Notes: a model not told the origin generated them from the letters alone. DNA of 64,000 nucleotides from Physcomitrium patens (GCF_000002425.4 NC_037264.1:14043262-14107261); one strand, 5' to 3'; counted from the first letter of the stretch, positions 49,040 through 60,575 are shown. A program made the numbers and translations.

Positions 49040-49278
49040 TTAATATGCTTGAGAAGTTTGATGGAATAAGATCAAAATTTTGAAGATTTCTACAATAAGT
49101 CAAGTTCTATCTAAGATTGCATTCCTTCCAATATGTCAATGAATTTATTCAAATTAGATTCATAGGTATACTATCAAGCAACGTTTATTTTTGGTATGTA
49201 TCTTTAATGCAAAAAGATTTGTGACTCCTTTATGATTTGAATTCATTCTTAGAAGTGTTTATGGTGTCGTACTATGTG
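49040..49278 (+). pseudogene. Element C gag, N-terminal part
   Basis: Reads MLEKFDGIRSKF at about 49049, then after a stop VKFYLRLHSFQYVNEFIQIR and FIGILSSNVYFWY, then DLNSFLEVFMV. This is the capsid-like gag of Tf1/sushi-type elements (K-x-F-D-G-x-R-x-K-L-R-G-F). The frame is lost at about 49278. Confidence 0.7.
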
Positions 49279-50598
49279 TTGTCTTGCTTGAGAATGCACC
49301 AGGCATCTAACTATGGAAGATGACGTTGTGGTTCACAAACATCCAAAAAAACCCTAGTAGGTTTCATCCATATGAGAAGAATATAATCCAAATTTTGATT
49401 CAAAAGTGCTAAAAAACACTCTTCTTAGTAGCCTCAATCACACATAAACCTCAATTACCTTGTTACTTTCATATTTAAGCAATTTAGATTTTTTTTATAT
49501 ATCCCAATCCTAATTAGTGATCTTGAATAAATTGTAACTTCTAATCTAATCATCTACTTGATATAAAATTTTGCATGCAATTGTGAATATAAGTCTTCTA
49601 TATGCTCAAGAATTTTCAGTCCAATCCAACTTATAGATTGTGAGAAAACCTCCAAAAATTTCACTAATAACATTCAGTCACCAACTTAATACGTGAAGTA
49701 AAAATCCCAGCAGTGATTTCTCCTTCTTTAACTGTTAAATTTGACTCAAAATTGGTGTGCAACTTGATCTTTAAGTCCTTCAATACCATGCAAAATTTCA
49801 CCTTGATCCAACTAGTAGATCTCCACATATCACAAAAATCCTACCCAACCCCAAACTGCCAACTTTTGAAACCCTCTTGTGCTAAAAATCAAATATCTCT
49901 AAAGCACACTATTAGATAATTACAAAATTTTGTATACACTTAGCACACCTAATAATCCAAACAGTTTCAAATTTTGAAATATAGATGTTACACCAATTGT
50001 ATGAACTAGCCAAAATTGCTAGCCCTAATTTTATTATATAAAATCTAAATCACTAATACAAATCTTGACTTTGAACAACAATTTTCTAGTCTTCAAAAAC
50101 CTTGCAAAAACAACCTTTATGCTTTTGAAAAGAACTTTAAGCTAGCTATCAAATCCAAATCTCCAATCTTCAAATGTCCTCTTAATTTATCCTAAGTGAT
50201 CGTTTAAGTGATCAGAGGTTTGATTTTGACCATGTTTTACAAACGGTCGACCCTTGGATATCAATCTAACCTATCCCAAGGATGTTTTAGTCCAATCCTA
50301 CTCTCAACTTGACCCCTGTATCAACCATATCAACCATTTACCTTTTCTACTCTGATTTGAATAATTTATGGCCTTTCTATGGCAGTAAAAAAGTTTCTAT
50401 ATTCTAGAAGGTAAAAATACTAACTAATTTTTATCTACCTATTAAGACAAGAAAATAGGCTAAGAGACTTTCATAAAAGCCTTATAAAAATATTTTGAAT
50501 TCTTGTTGAATTAATATAATAGAATATTAATTAAAAAATCATTTTTAGTCATATTTTTACCATATAATCGTATCACAATATGACAACGGCCGCATTTG
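49279..50598. mobile_element. Unclassified 1.3-kb insertion in element C gag
   Basis: Gag homology stops near 49278 and resumes at about 50600 (TKFLSLWQGLRLATIYAA) with little coding sequence missing, so the intervening DNA is an insertion. It is non-coding and contains two or three degenerate tandem units of about 150 bp (roughly 49555-49700, 49715-49870, then a weaker one). Near the ends, gttgtc (about 49279) and gacaac (about 50581) are short inverted words. No family is recognised. Confidence 0.5.
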
Positions 50599-51160
50599 GA
50601 GAAAATAATCAAAAAAAATAATAAAGACTAAGTTCTTATCTTTATGGCAAGGATTACGGTTAGCCACCATATATGCTGCTTAATTCTAAAACCTTACTTG
50701 CAACATGGATTGAAATGATAAAGCCCTTATTAATCAATTTCAATATAGATTGAAGGATATTGTCAAAGATTTATTAAGAATAATGTCAAAGGCATAATTT
50801 TTGGAATAATTTATTGCTTAAGCCGTTGCATGCAATAAAAAATTATTTGAAAGATGTTTAGAATAAAGATTTGGCCATAGAAGAACAAATCAAATAATAA
50901 TAGTAACTCCCAAATTTTCAAAAATTTATTCATGAAGGCTAAAACAAATACAAATTGATATGATACGTTTTAAATTTTTCATAGAGCAAGAAAAGATTTG
51001 ACAACATTGAGAGGAATTATGCTTATATTGTAGAAAAACTAAACTTATTACTCAACTTTGTCTAAAGAAATAATAAAACTACAAAATAAAAAGTATGGTT
51101 ACTAAAAAAGATAATATATTAGAAATAATTTTTTTCAATTATAATAGGGACCAAGTAGCT
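50599..51160 (+). pseudogene. Element C gag, C-terminal part
   Basis: Reads KALINQFQYRLKDIVKDLLR (about 50717-50776), then IDTIRF, EQEKI and LCLYCRK, the Tf1/sushi gag tail with a decayed zinc knuckle. Several stops interrupt it. Confidence 0.7.
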
Positions 51161-51219
51161 AAAATCTTAGGTAACTCCTAATAAAGGTCCTATTTTCTCC
51201 TAAAATCTTTCACCTTCTT

Positions 51220-51680
51220 TTATAATAGAAGTTTATTTAGGACCTAAAAATCACAAAGTCTTAGCTTTACTAGATTCAAGAGCTTCAGCCTATTTTATAA
51301 GCAAAGATTTTGTTAAAAAATAAGAAATATAATTACTTAAAAAAACTAAACTTATATATGTAGAAGTCATAGATGGTTGTTTTCTATCTTCAAATATATT
51401 ATGCATGAGATTTTTTCTTTTAGATGCAATAATTAAAGATCATAATAGTATAGTAATATTTATTGTAATAAGATCTTCATCTAATTTGGTTATTTTAAGA
51501 ATATCTTGGTTAAAAAAATATAATCCTCAAATAGATTAGATTTTTCATAACCTTAATTTTTTTGATAGTTTAATCCAAAATTCCATTAATCAAGTAAAAA
51601 TATATAAGTCTAATATATCCAAATCCTTACTAATAGGTACAAGAGCTTTTATGCATGCCACAAAAGAAAGATTATCTTTT
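51220..51680 (+). pseudogene. Element C protease
   Basis: VLALLDSRASAYFISKDFVKK near 51261-51320 is the aspartic-protease active site with DSR in place of D-S/T-G, so the catalytic Gly is lost. YVEVIDGCFLSSNILCM and VILRISWLKKYNPQID follow. Confidence 0.75.
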
Positions 51681-51829
51681 ATTTTATATGCCATACCTAT
51701 TTTTGATGGCAAAAAGATATCAAGTAATATTCCTAGCTAATATCAAGATTTCTAATACATTTTTGAAAAAAAAAATATAAATATTCTTTCAAAGTATTGA
51801 ATTTATGATTATTCCATCAATCTTTATGA

Positions 51830-53110
51830 AAGACCTCAACTACCATTTGGACTAATTTATAGCCTATTATAAAATAAATTGATTGCACTCAATGAGTACA
51901 TTGATAAAAACTTGGTTAAGAATTTCATACGTCATTCTAAATCTTGAATTGAGGCTCCTATCTTTTTAGTGAAGAAAAAAAAAGAATCTCCGTAGATGTG
52001 CATGGACTATCAAGGATTCAACAAGATCATCATCAAAAATATGTATCATCTACCATTGATTTCAAGACTTTTTGATAAATTGAATTAAATAAAGATCTAT
52101 ATAAAATTAGATCAATAATGAGTATATAATTTGGTACACATTAAAAAAGGAGATGAATGGAAAATTATGTTTTGAACTAGGTATGGATATTTTGAATGTA
52201 ATATCATGCCTTTTCGACTTACAAATGTACCAGTTACTTTTTAACATCTAATGAATGATGTCTTTTGTGAGTTTTTTTAATGATTTTGTTATTTATTATT
52301 TGAACATCTTAATCTATTCCAAGAATACAAAAGAGCATAAAGTTCATGTTTGTTGTGTATTACAAAAACTTAAAGATACATGATTATATGCAAAGTTAAA
52401 AAAGTGTGTATTTTACATTAATCAAGTTGACTTCCTAAGATATATCATTTCCAATGAAGGGCTAATGATAGATCTAAAGAAAATCTAGACTGTTATGGAT
52501 TAGAAGATTCCAAGAATAATAAGAGATGTGCAATGCTTTTTGAGCTTTGTCAATTATTATCAAATCTTCATGAAGAATTTTTCTCAAGTTATAGCTTTAC
52601 TTATATGTTTTATTTGTAAAGACAAACTAAAGTGGAGTAAAGAAGCCAAAGTATTTTTAATGCTTTAAAAAAAGAATTTATTTTTGCACCAATCTTATAT
52701 CATGTTGACTTCTTCAAGGCATTTGTTTTGGAAACAGATGCATCATACTTTGCCTTAGGTGCAATATTATTATTATTGGGAGCAAATGACAAACTCCATC
52801 CAATAGCTTTTCATTCCAAAAAAATTTTAGCAACTAAGATTAATTATGAGATCTACAACAAAGAGCTCTTTGTAATTTAGGATTCATTTCAAGAATGGCA
52901 TCATTATTAAGAAGGCACCTCGAGTCTAGATACTATGTATACAAATCACAAGAACCTCAAGTATTTCATGTCCGTATGTGTTTTCAAATATTCCCAAGCT
53001 CATTGGAGTGTGCTTTTACTAAGATTTGATTTCAAAATCACTTATCAATGTGAAAAATAACAAGATTTGTTAGAAGTCCTTTTTAGATGTTCTTATCTTA
53101 CATCAAAAGA
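51830..53110 (+). pseudogene. Element C reverse transcriptase / RNase H
   Basis: LNEYIDKNLVKNFIRHSKS opens RT (about 51888), followed by APIFLVKKKKES. Next come MCMDYQGFNKIIIKNMYHLP after a frame change, then KKGDEWKIMF and TRYGYFECNIMPF. The RNase H region includes FVLETDASYFALGAIL (about 52724-52770). Stops and frameshifts occur throughout. Confidence 0.8.
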
Positions 53111-53129
53111 AGAAGATGCATCTTTTGAT

Positions 53130-54180
53130 TAATAAAGAATGATTCTCTTGAAGCTGAAATATTTTCACTTTTGAGCATAAAAATCAACATTGACTATTGA
53201 TTCAATCTTTGTCGAGAAAATTCAATCAAGTATGTCCTTTGATCTTTTCATCTATAATATCAAGAATAATTCTTCTAAGTCTTATGATACTTTTAAGTTC
53301 GAGTTAAAAAAATAACTTACTCTATTTAAAAGAACGATTATACATTCTACAAGATGGGATACGATTATGTGTTTTTTAAATTCATCATGACTTTTCAGCA
53401 ATTGGACATTTTAGATACAATAAGACTTTGATCTAATATCAAAAGATATTTTGTAGCTTCAAATATAGAAGACAGTCAAAGACATTGTACAATCTTGTGA
53501 TATTTGTTCAAGATCTAAAATTTATCTCTATTGATCTTATGGACTTTTTCAACTATTATCTATTTGAGAATAATTATGGTCTTTCGTTTCTATGGATTTT
53601 ATCATGGATCTTCTTATCTCAAGTTCATATGATTTTATATTCATGGTAGTAGATTATTTCACTAAGATGGCATTTTGTACCATGTATAAAATCTATCATA
53701 AGTAAAAAAAAATACCTAAGCTTTTTCTTTACATCTATCAGTGTTACGAATTGCCTAAAGATGTTATATTAGATAGGAAGACTCAATTTATATTAAGATT
53801 TTGAAGAATAATTTTCAAGATTTTAAAAGTAGATATTATGCACTCTTTGACTCTTCATCCTCAAACTGATAGACAAACACAATGGATGAATCAAATTTTA
53901 GAACAACACTTGAGGTGTATCATCAACTATCATCAAGATAATTCGAAAACTTTTTTACCATTGGTAGAATTTACATACAATAATTTAATACATTCTTCCA
54001 TTCAAAAAATATCTTTCTTAGCCAATTATGGTTATCATTCACAACTTAATACTTTTGACTTTTCAAAATTTGATAATCTTTCAACAAAAGATTTGGCAAA
54101 TCATTTGTTAGAGCTATATGTAACAAAAAAAGGCACAGTTAAAGAAAGCTCAAGAGTAAAAAAAAATAAAATATAGATGC
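53130..54180 (+). pseudogene. Element C integrase
   Basis: The zinc-domain remnant (CDICSRSKIYLY) is followed by VSMDFIMDLLISSSYDFIFM, VVDYFTKMAF and ELPKDVILDRKTQFI. An open 112-codon stretch (53838-54176) then gives HPQTDRQTQWMNQILEQHLR, FLPLVEFTYNNLIHSS and FLANYGYHSQLN. The DDE catalytic residues are partly recognisable, but the domain is broken by stops. Confidence 0.85.
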
Positions 54181-54449
54181 CTATTATAAGAAATAACTAT
54201 AATTCAACATAAGTGGCAAGGTATGATTACTTCATTGCAATATCAAGAGTACTTGTTCTTTTGAAAAGTTGAATTATTGTAGGCTTAGACCTTTTCCTAC
54301 TAATGAACAAATCAATCTTCTTGCTTATCGATTGTATCTATTGGAGTCTATCAAGATCCATCGTGTATTGCATGTATTCCTTTTTCAATCATATAAGACA
54401 CTGAATATCTCATGAAGAAAAAAAAAGCTACTTCTTCTTATAGAAGTAG

Positions 54450-54640
54450 ATAATAATTAAGAGTTTGAGGTAGAAGAAGTCTTAAATTCAAGGCGACGTT
54501 GAAATAAATTAAAATATCATGTTTATTGGCATAGATATGATATTAGTAAATGCATGCGAGAGCTGGCAAAGATTCTTATAAATGCAACAAAGAAAATTAA
54601 AGTTTTTTATAGTCAACATCTATTAAAATAATAATAATAA
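54450..54640 (+). pseudogene. Element C chromodomain
   Basis: EFEVEEVLNSRRR, then (after a stop) NKLKYHVYWHRYDISKCM, then RELAKILINATKKIKVFYSQ. This matches the chromodomain pattern, with the family's E-V-E-x-I-L-x-S-R, Y-x-V-x-W-x-x-Y and N-A-x-x-x-I/V-x-x-F positions visible. It places element C among chromoviruses. Confidence 0.75.
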
Positions 54641-55182
54641 TTCTTTGTTATAAAAGAAATAAGATCAAACAAAGATAATAAACTACCTTCTATCATTTTT
54701 TGTAGCTTTTTTTTATTTGTGATGTTAAAGAGATGGAGAATCAATAACTAGCAAATTTAACTCAAGAGCATTTATTTGTTGGCTTACTAGATGAGACATT
54801 GTAACTATCACAACCTTCAAGGTGTCAAAATTGAGATGAAGATCCTCAAGAATAACATGTCCTTCTCCGAATTGATGGCGAGATACAACGTGTTTGGTAT
54901 CACAATCTTCGAAAAGAGTCTCAATATTTGGAGATTTTATTAGAGGTAGAAATAATTCTTGATAATATTTCAAATATTTTATTTAGAAGAAGTTATAATG
55001 GCTCCAAAAATAATCAAATAATAGGGTGGACTTCTTGCCCTAATATAAGATATAATCAATAGTTGAATAGACTTAATAACTATCTTCAAAGAAAACAAAG
55101 ATTAAAATATGTGACAAATAGAATTTGTCACATCTTAAATTTTATCAAGATATAATGACTACTCCTTATAGAACTTATATCT
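54641..55182 (+). other. Element C 3' non-coding region
   Basis: About 540 bp between chromodomain and polypurine tract. The minus-strand 82-codon ORF here has no recognised homology. It contains a perfect 8-bp-stem hairpin at 55111-55131. Confidence 0.6.
55111..55131. repeat. Inverted repeat (hairpin)
   Basis: GTGACAAA, a 5-base loop, TTTGTCAC: a perfect 8-bp stem about 70 bp before the 3' LTR. Confidence 0.8.
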
Positions 55183-55194
55183 AAAAAAGAAGGA
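55183..55194 (+). other. Element C polypurine tract
   Basis: AAAAAAGAAGGA lies three bases before the LTR start, the expected place for plus-strand priming. Confidence 0.65.
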
Positions 55195-55197
55195 TAA

Positions 55198-55740
55198 TGT
55201 GATGGATATACATACACACTATTTGATTAGGTAGAAATATGTAAAAGTATATTAATTTCATAATACCTTCTAGAAAAGCTTCTTAGAAGCTTCATAAAAA
55301 TTATTTTGACTTTATATATATTTGCAGTTGATTGGTAGATTAGAAACTTGGTCAATAAGTTAACTAAGTATTGATAGCTTGTAAAACAAGCTAACTATGT
55401 GGTATACATGTAGAAAACTTGCTTTGTAAGTTAAGATATGTATCTTGTAAAGTCAATATATTTTGGAGGTCCTATAGGATATCATCACATAGCTCTTAAT
55501 TAAGAGTATATATGGAGGCAAGAATGAAGCTTTTCTCACTCTTGTCAATGCCTTTCTAGTCCTTAGTCTTATTTTTAAGTCTTTCTAGTCTTCTTGTTTT
55601 TGACAATAGCCATTCTAGTTCAATATTATATCATCTTTGAATGACTTTCTAGTTCTTTTTAGTATCATAAAAATATATTGAAGATTTTCTTTCTTTAAGC
55701 TTCGTATCCTTGATATTAAGATGCTTATTTGAAGATGGTT
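55198..55740 (+). repeat. Element C 3' LTR
   Basis: Starts TGTGATGG right after the polypurine tract. The first 360 bp align with the reverse complement of 10190-10558. A heat-shock-like TTC/GAA cluster lies at 55268-55292 and a TATA-like tatatatgg at about 55508. The right boundary is not well determined. Confidence 0.7.
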
Positions 55741-55837
55741 AGTGATGAACTAAAGATGGGTAATGTATAATATCAACATTATAGTTTTAGTGATGGCTTT
55801 TTTTATTTCAAAAAATAGATTTAAATACCTAACAATA

Positions 55838-57640
55838 CTATACTTTTGACATGCATACTTCAAGAAAGACACGACATTCCAATATCAAGGCATCTAAGAC
55901 ATAAAAAGATTTTAAAACAAATCTCAAGGATATGATTTTGGGTAGATTTGGACCATGATATTCAAGCTTTTGTGTATTCTTATGAGTCATGTCAATATAA
56001 TTAAGTATCCAATGCGACACCTCTTAGACTATTATAGCTAATTTTACTATTTATGGTATGTTGAGAGTAAGTAATCATGGACTTTATTATGTGTTTGTTC
56101 TAGATGCCTCATAATTATACCATAGTTGTTGTCTTTGTAGACCAACTCTTAAAACAATTTCACTTGGCTATACTGCAATCTCATATTAATATTCAAGTAC
56201 TTGTACGGGTCTTCTTTGATACTGTTATTTGTCACTATGAATTATCTTGTGTCATTATTTCAAATCAAAATCCATGCTTTACAAAGAGTTTTTGGCAAGC
56301 CTTATTCAAGCTATTAGGTACATGATTTATCATATCTATAGCCTTCCATCTTCAAACACATGGAGAAATAGAGCATGAAAATTAGACCTTGAAGAATATA
56401 CTATGGGCATTTATAGAAATTCACTATAATAATTGGAATGAATATTTGACATACTAAAAATTTTCTTACAATGATAGTATTTAAGCAAGTACATATCATT
56501 TACCATTCTTTCTTAATATCAGCCAACATCCAATTATGTAAGCAATTTTTTAATGTTTCATGAATACTAAAAATTTGACAATGAAAGAGTTTATACAATG
56601 ACTTATATCTTCCTTATAAGAAGCACAATAACATCTTATTATTATATAGAATTGAAAAAAATATAAGAACTTTGAAGAGGGTGATCAAGTATTACTTTCC
56701 AACACCAACATTCTACTTATTACATCAACTTGAGTCCGTAAGCTGGCACCTTAGTGGCTTGGCCTTTTTCACATTTTTGCAAAGATTTTTGATGTTGCAT
56801 ACCGCCTTGACTTTTTGCCACATATTTGGAGCTATTTGGTTTTCATATTGCATAGGTTAAAGGATTTTACATTGAATCAAGGCACTTTTCAAACCCACAT
56901 CAAACACCACTACTACTAATTGTGATTAATGGCTAACAAAGGTATGAAGTAGATAACATTTTGGAGCATTGCTATCTTTGTTGTGGCAATGGACGTCTGC
57001 AACTTTAATACAAGGTTCTTTAGAAAGGATATTCTATCCACAATGCAATATGGAAACTTCTACAAAACCTCATCTATTTTCAAGAAATAATTTGGAAGTA
57101 CCATCATGAATAAAACAAAGAAGTTTTATATTAGTGGAAGGAGATTATCTGTAATGGGGCATAAATAAGATAATTATATTATTGATGCATAAAGATAGGT
57201 AATTGGGGCAAAGTTGGTGGTCTATATCAAATCCACTATAGAACATCCTAAAAGAACTAATGGTGATTATGTAGGTGAAGTCCATATCTAAAATCTTCTA
57301 GAAGGGCGGTTATCTTGGTGGAGTCGATTATGAAAGACATTCTAAAAAGTTTCAGGATAGTTGGACAAAATAAAAATATAATTGATTAAGGCTATTTGGA
57401 GGCATTTGATTAAGTATGGCTTTGGTCTCTTTCTCTCTGTAAAATTTGATTTGAATTTTTTATTTTGTTTTGTTCTATTTTTTTTTTTTTTTTTTTTTTT
57501 TTTTTGTCTTTCATATTCTATTCTATTCAATTTTGTTCAATTTTATTCTTGTCTATTTTGTCTTACTTTTTGATAGAATTTATGTTGCTATAGATTAGAA
57601 GGATTTTAGGTCTTTAAGAGAATCTAGTCTCGTTTCAATA
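55838..57640 (+). mobile_element. A-family chromovirus, 3' half with LTR
   Basis: The plus-strand integrase starts abruptly (KERHDIPISRHLRH, about 55860). It continues through NYTIVVVFVDQLLKQFHLA (56104-56325), a decayed HLQTHGEIEHEN and SQHPIM, to a chromodomain remnant near 56920-57090 (YEVDNILEHCYL ... KGYSIHNAIWKLLQNL). The LTR at 57150-57640 follows. The wording of integrase and chromodomain is closest to element A. RT and the 5' end are missing, and the left side abuts the C-element LTR. Confidence 0.8.
57150..57640 (+). repeat. A-family LTR (third copy)
   Basis: Starts TGTAATGGGGCATAA and aligns in reverse complement with 15830-16348 and 28601-29162. It carries a 26-bp poly(T) near 57480-57505. 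One HSE half-site (cttctagaag, about 57295) persists. Confidence 0.85.
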
Positions 57641-57749
57641 AGACTTGCTCATAAAGTAATCAAGAAGAAAAAAAAACAACCTCAAAGTGAAAATTTAGCT
57701 CTTTTTTCAAGACAAGACAAGGAAAAATACTCTAATTAATATGACAATG

Positions 57750-59060
57750 TGAAAACTTGCTTCATTTGTAAAAAATTAAGTTACTCTCTAAAAAATTACT
57801 ATAAGATTAAAAAAAATAGAGAAATTACTAATAATATACATGAATAATTTGAAAGATATGATTTTATATTTATGGGAAGTAAAGGTACTTTTATGGCTGC
57901 CTCATCCAATTGGATTGTTGATTTAGGTACCACCAAATAAATGAATCCATATAAGTATTTATTTGACACTTATGAAGAAATTATAATAAAAAATATTCTT
58001 ATGAAAAATAATGATATAGTACAAGCCATTAAAATAAGTTCTATTGTAGTATAGATTGTTGTGAGAGGACAAATCATAAGGATTAGATTGAAGAACGTCT
58101 TGCATGTATTTAAGATTAAGCAAAACCTATTTTTGGTAGGTAAACTAATTTCACATAATTGTAGGTGCAATTTGATAAGAATGAATGTTATATGAAGACA
58201 TTACATGGAGATGATGTTGTTAAGGACTTTAGACATAGCAACTTCTACTTCATCAAGTGTAAAAAAGTGAATGAAATTGAAGTGGCTCTATTTGCTAAGT
58301 TTTTACATAATCAAGATAAATTTGACATTTGACATCAATGCTTTTGTCATTTGAATACCAAAAGCATAAAAAAAATTCCAATCTATAGAAAGTCGCTTAA
58401 ATCTTGGTCAATTCAACCACAATGCTAAAACACTTATTAGAAAAGGTTGTATCTAAGGCAAACAATAAAAAGCTTCATTTTTAAGTAAAATTGCAATACA
58501 TGTAAAGAAGTTATTAGAAATTGTACATTTTGATGTTTGTAGACCAATAAAGACACTATTAATTAAAAAAGCAAGGTACTTTGTGACATTCATTGATGAT
58601 TTTTCAAAAAAGATGTTGTTTTTCATCCTCAAATTCAAGAGTGAGTATTTTTTAAGGTTTAAGGAGTTTAATACACTTGTAGAAAAGTAATGTGTGTATA
58701 AGATCAAGATGTTACATACAAATAATGAAGGTGAGCACTTATCAAAGTATTTTGATGACTTTTTGAAGATTCAAGGTATTAAAAGATAAACTTCTACTAT
58801 TTAAATTCTACAATAAAATAGAGTTGCTAAAAGAGTAAATCAAACCATTGTAGAGATGGCAAGAAATATATTATATGCTCAATACGTTAGGTTTGAATTT
58901 TGAGCAGAAATTGTTATGAATGCAGTATATATAAGAAATAAGTACCTTATAAGTGCATTCACATCAATGACTATAGAAGAAGCATGAAATGAGAAGAAAC
59001 CTTGTATTTCATATATGAAGTCTTTTAGATGCATTGATTATATAAAGGTATAAAATTGTA
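57750..59060 (+). pseudogene. Copia gag C-terminus, protease and integrase (decayed)
   Basis: The zinc-knuckle remnant CFICKKLSYSLKNYYK starts at 57757, with His and last Cys both replaced by Tyr. The protease region reads SNWIVDLGTTK near 57905-57940, with DLG for the usual D-S-G. It is followed by LKNVLHVFKIKQNLFLVGKL and, in integrase, FDIWHQCFCHLNTKSI. The integrase core is heavily interrupted. Confidence 0.75.
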
Positions 59061-59179
59061 TGAAGTCCAAACTTGATGCAAATGGTATAAAATGTATATT
59101 TTTTGGATATTATGAAGGTACTAAGGCATATAAACTAATATATTTGGATATAAAGAATTCATCAAAAATCGTGATGTAG

Positions 59180-59440
59180 AATTTTTGAAACATAAGAGTG
59201 CTTGTGAGCATTTGGAGATATATCCAAGTGAGAATAATGACATGTTTGTAGATATATCTTCAAATTTAACAAAAAAAGAAGAAGAAGATGATGGAAATAA
59301 AGATGGTAGAGGTATGAATGAAGGTAAAAAGGCAATGGAGATGAAAGAGAAGGCTTCTACAATTCTTAGGACGAACAATGAAGATGTTGAAGATTATGAT
59401 GATAATGATGATGAACAGTATCAATCTTTGAATTAGAAAA
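59180..59440 (+). pseudogene. Copia integrase-RT linker
   Basis: Open 83-codon acidic stretch with KKEEEDDGNKDG and NEDVEDYDDNDDEQ. It follows a FIKNRDVEFLKHK motif, the usual 'RDV.F.E' end of copia integrase, and precedes RT. Confidence 0.65.
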
Positions 59441-59639
59441 GATAAGCTTTAAAGGAAAAGAAGCTTGAAATTGAGTATAGAATGCAATAAGATGAATCTT
59501 CTTTAAATGAAAAGAGATATTTTTTGAGAAAAAAAAGACCATGCGGTGAATAGTAGAAGAACCACATCTTTCCTCAAATAAGTGAAGAATATACCAATGT
59601 AGCAATTCTTATTGATTCATTGAATTTTTGTATTACAAT

Positions 59640-60573
59640 AAAGTCCATAAATGCTATGAAGTGAGAGAAGACTATGGAAGAAGTATACAAATCACTCATG
59701 GAGAATAGAACATGGAAATTGATTCAACGTCAATCAAATTGATCTTCAATTGATTGTAAGTAGATATTTAAAATCAAAAAAGATGCAATAGACAAGGTTG
59801 TGAGATATAAGGTAAGATTAATTGCCAAAGGCTTTTTAAAAGTCTTTGGTGTTGATTTCAATGAAACATTTGCGCCGCTGGCAAAATTCATTATCATTAG
59901 AATTATTATGGCAATTGATATAGCAATAGACTTATCATAATTTATAATTGACACATTCTTTGTGAATGAGGGATTTGTAAGGAATTAGACTAATCATTTC
60001 TTATATATAATACAATCAAGTGAATTCATATTGATTGTCATCATATATATTGATGATTTAATCATATTGAATAACACTATAAAGAAGATGGATTTGTTGA
60101 AGGCAAAAATAAAGAAGGAATATAAGATGAGTGATTTGAAAGAGCTCTATTATTATTTGGGAGTGGAATTTGTAAGAGTTCATGGTAACAAGTCCATTAC
60201 AATGAGCCAAAGCAAGTATATTGAAGAGGTATTGAATTGATTTAAAATAGAAGAATGTAAGTCCATTAGAACACATTTAGAGACCAATTTGAAGTTGATG
60301 AAGCTCTTGGATAAGAAGTTTTCTAAAATTGAAGATGAAATGAAAGATGTTACATATAAAGCAATTATAGGCTCATTTATATATGCAATGGTTGACACAA
60401 GGATGGATCTTGCATATCTAGTAAGTGTTATGAGTCAACACATGTCAAAAGTTGGACCAATCCATTTGGCAACCATTAAGAAGATTATCAGGTACTTGAA
60501 AGGCACTTTAAACTTCAAATTATATTTTAGAAGAGATAATATTGTATTATATGGTTATTGTGATGCGAATTGA
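59640..60573 (+). pseudogene. Copia reverse transcriptase and RNase H start
   Basis: RT motifs: KYKVRLIAKGF-like (about 59800), then IVIIYIDDLIILNN (60034-60075, the copia YVDD box as YIDD) and ELYYYLGVEFVR, with MSQSKYIEEVLN at the end of that ORF. The next ORF (60289-60573) gives YKAIIGSFIYAMVDTRMDLA and VGPIHLATIKKIIRYLKGTL, ending in YGYCDAN. A TGA follows exactly where the insertion begins. Confidence 0.85.
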
Positions 60574-60575
60574 TG

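Larger units (their letters stand above)
49020..55740 (+). mobile_element. Element C: Tf1/sushi/Tcn1-like chromovirus
   Basis: Plus-strand gag, protease, RT, RNase H, integrase and chromodomain remnants appear in Ty3/gypsy order, followed by a polypurine tract and a 3' LTR starting TGTGATGG at 55198. RT and integrase wording (EYIDKNLVKNFI, KIIIKNMYHLPLISRLFDKL, WMNQILEQHLRCIINYHQDN, FLANYGYHSQ) is that of the Tf1/sushi branch and not of the common flowering-plant chromoviruses. Gag is split by about 1.3 kb of foreign DNA, and stops are present in every domain. A solo LTR of the family lies at 10190-10558 and a gag fragment at 63500-63670. Confidence 0.85.

Noticed and set aside
57382..57573. 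Phe-rich plus-strand ORF
   Set aside because: Produced by the poly(T) tract in the A-family LTR.
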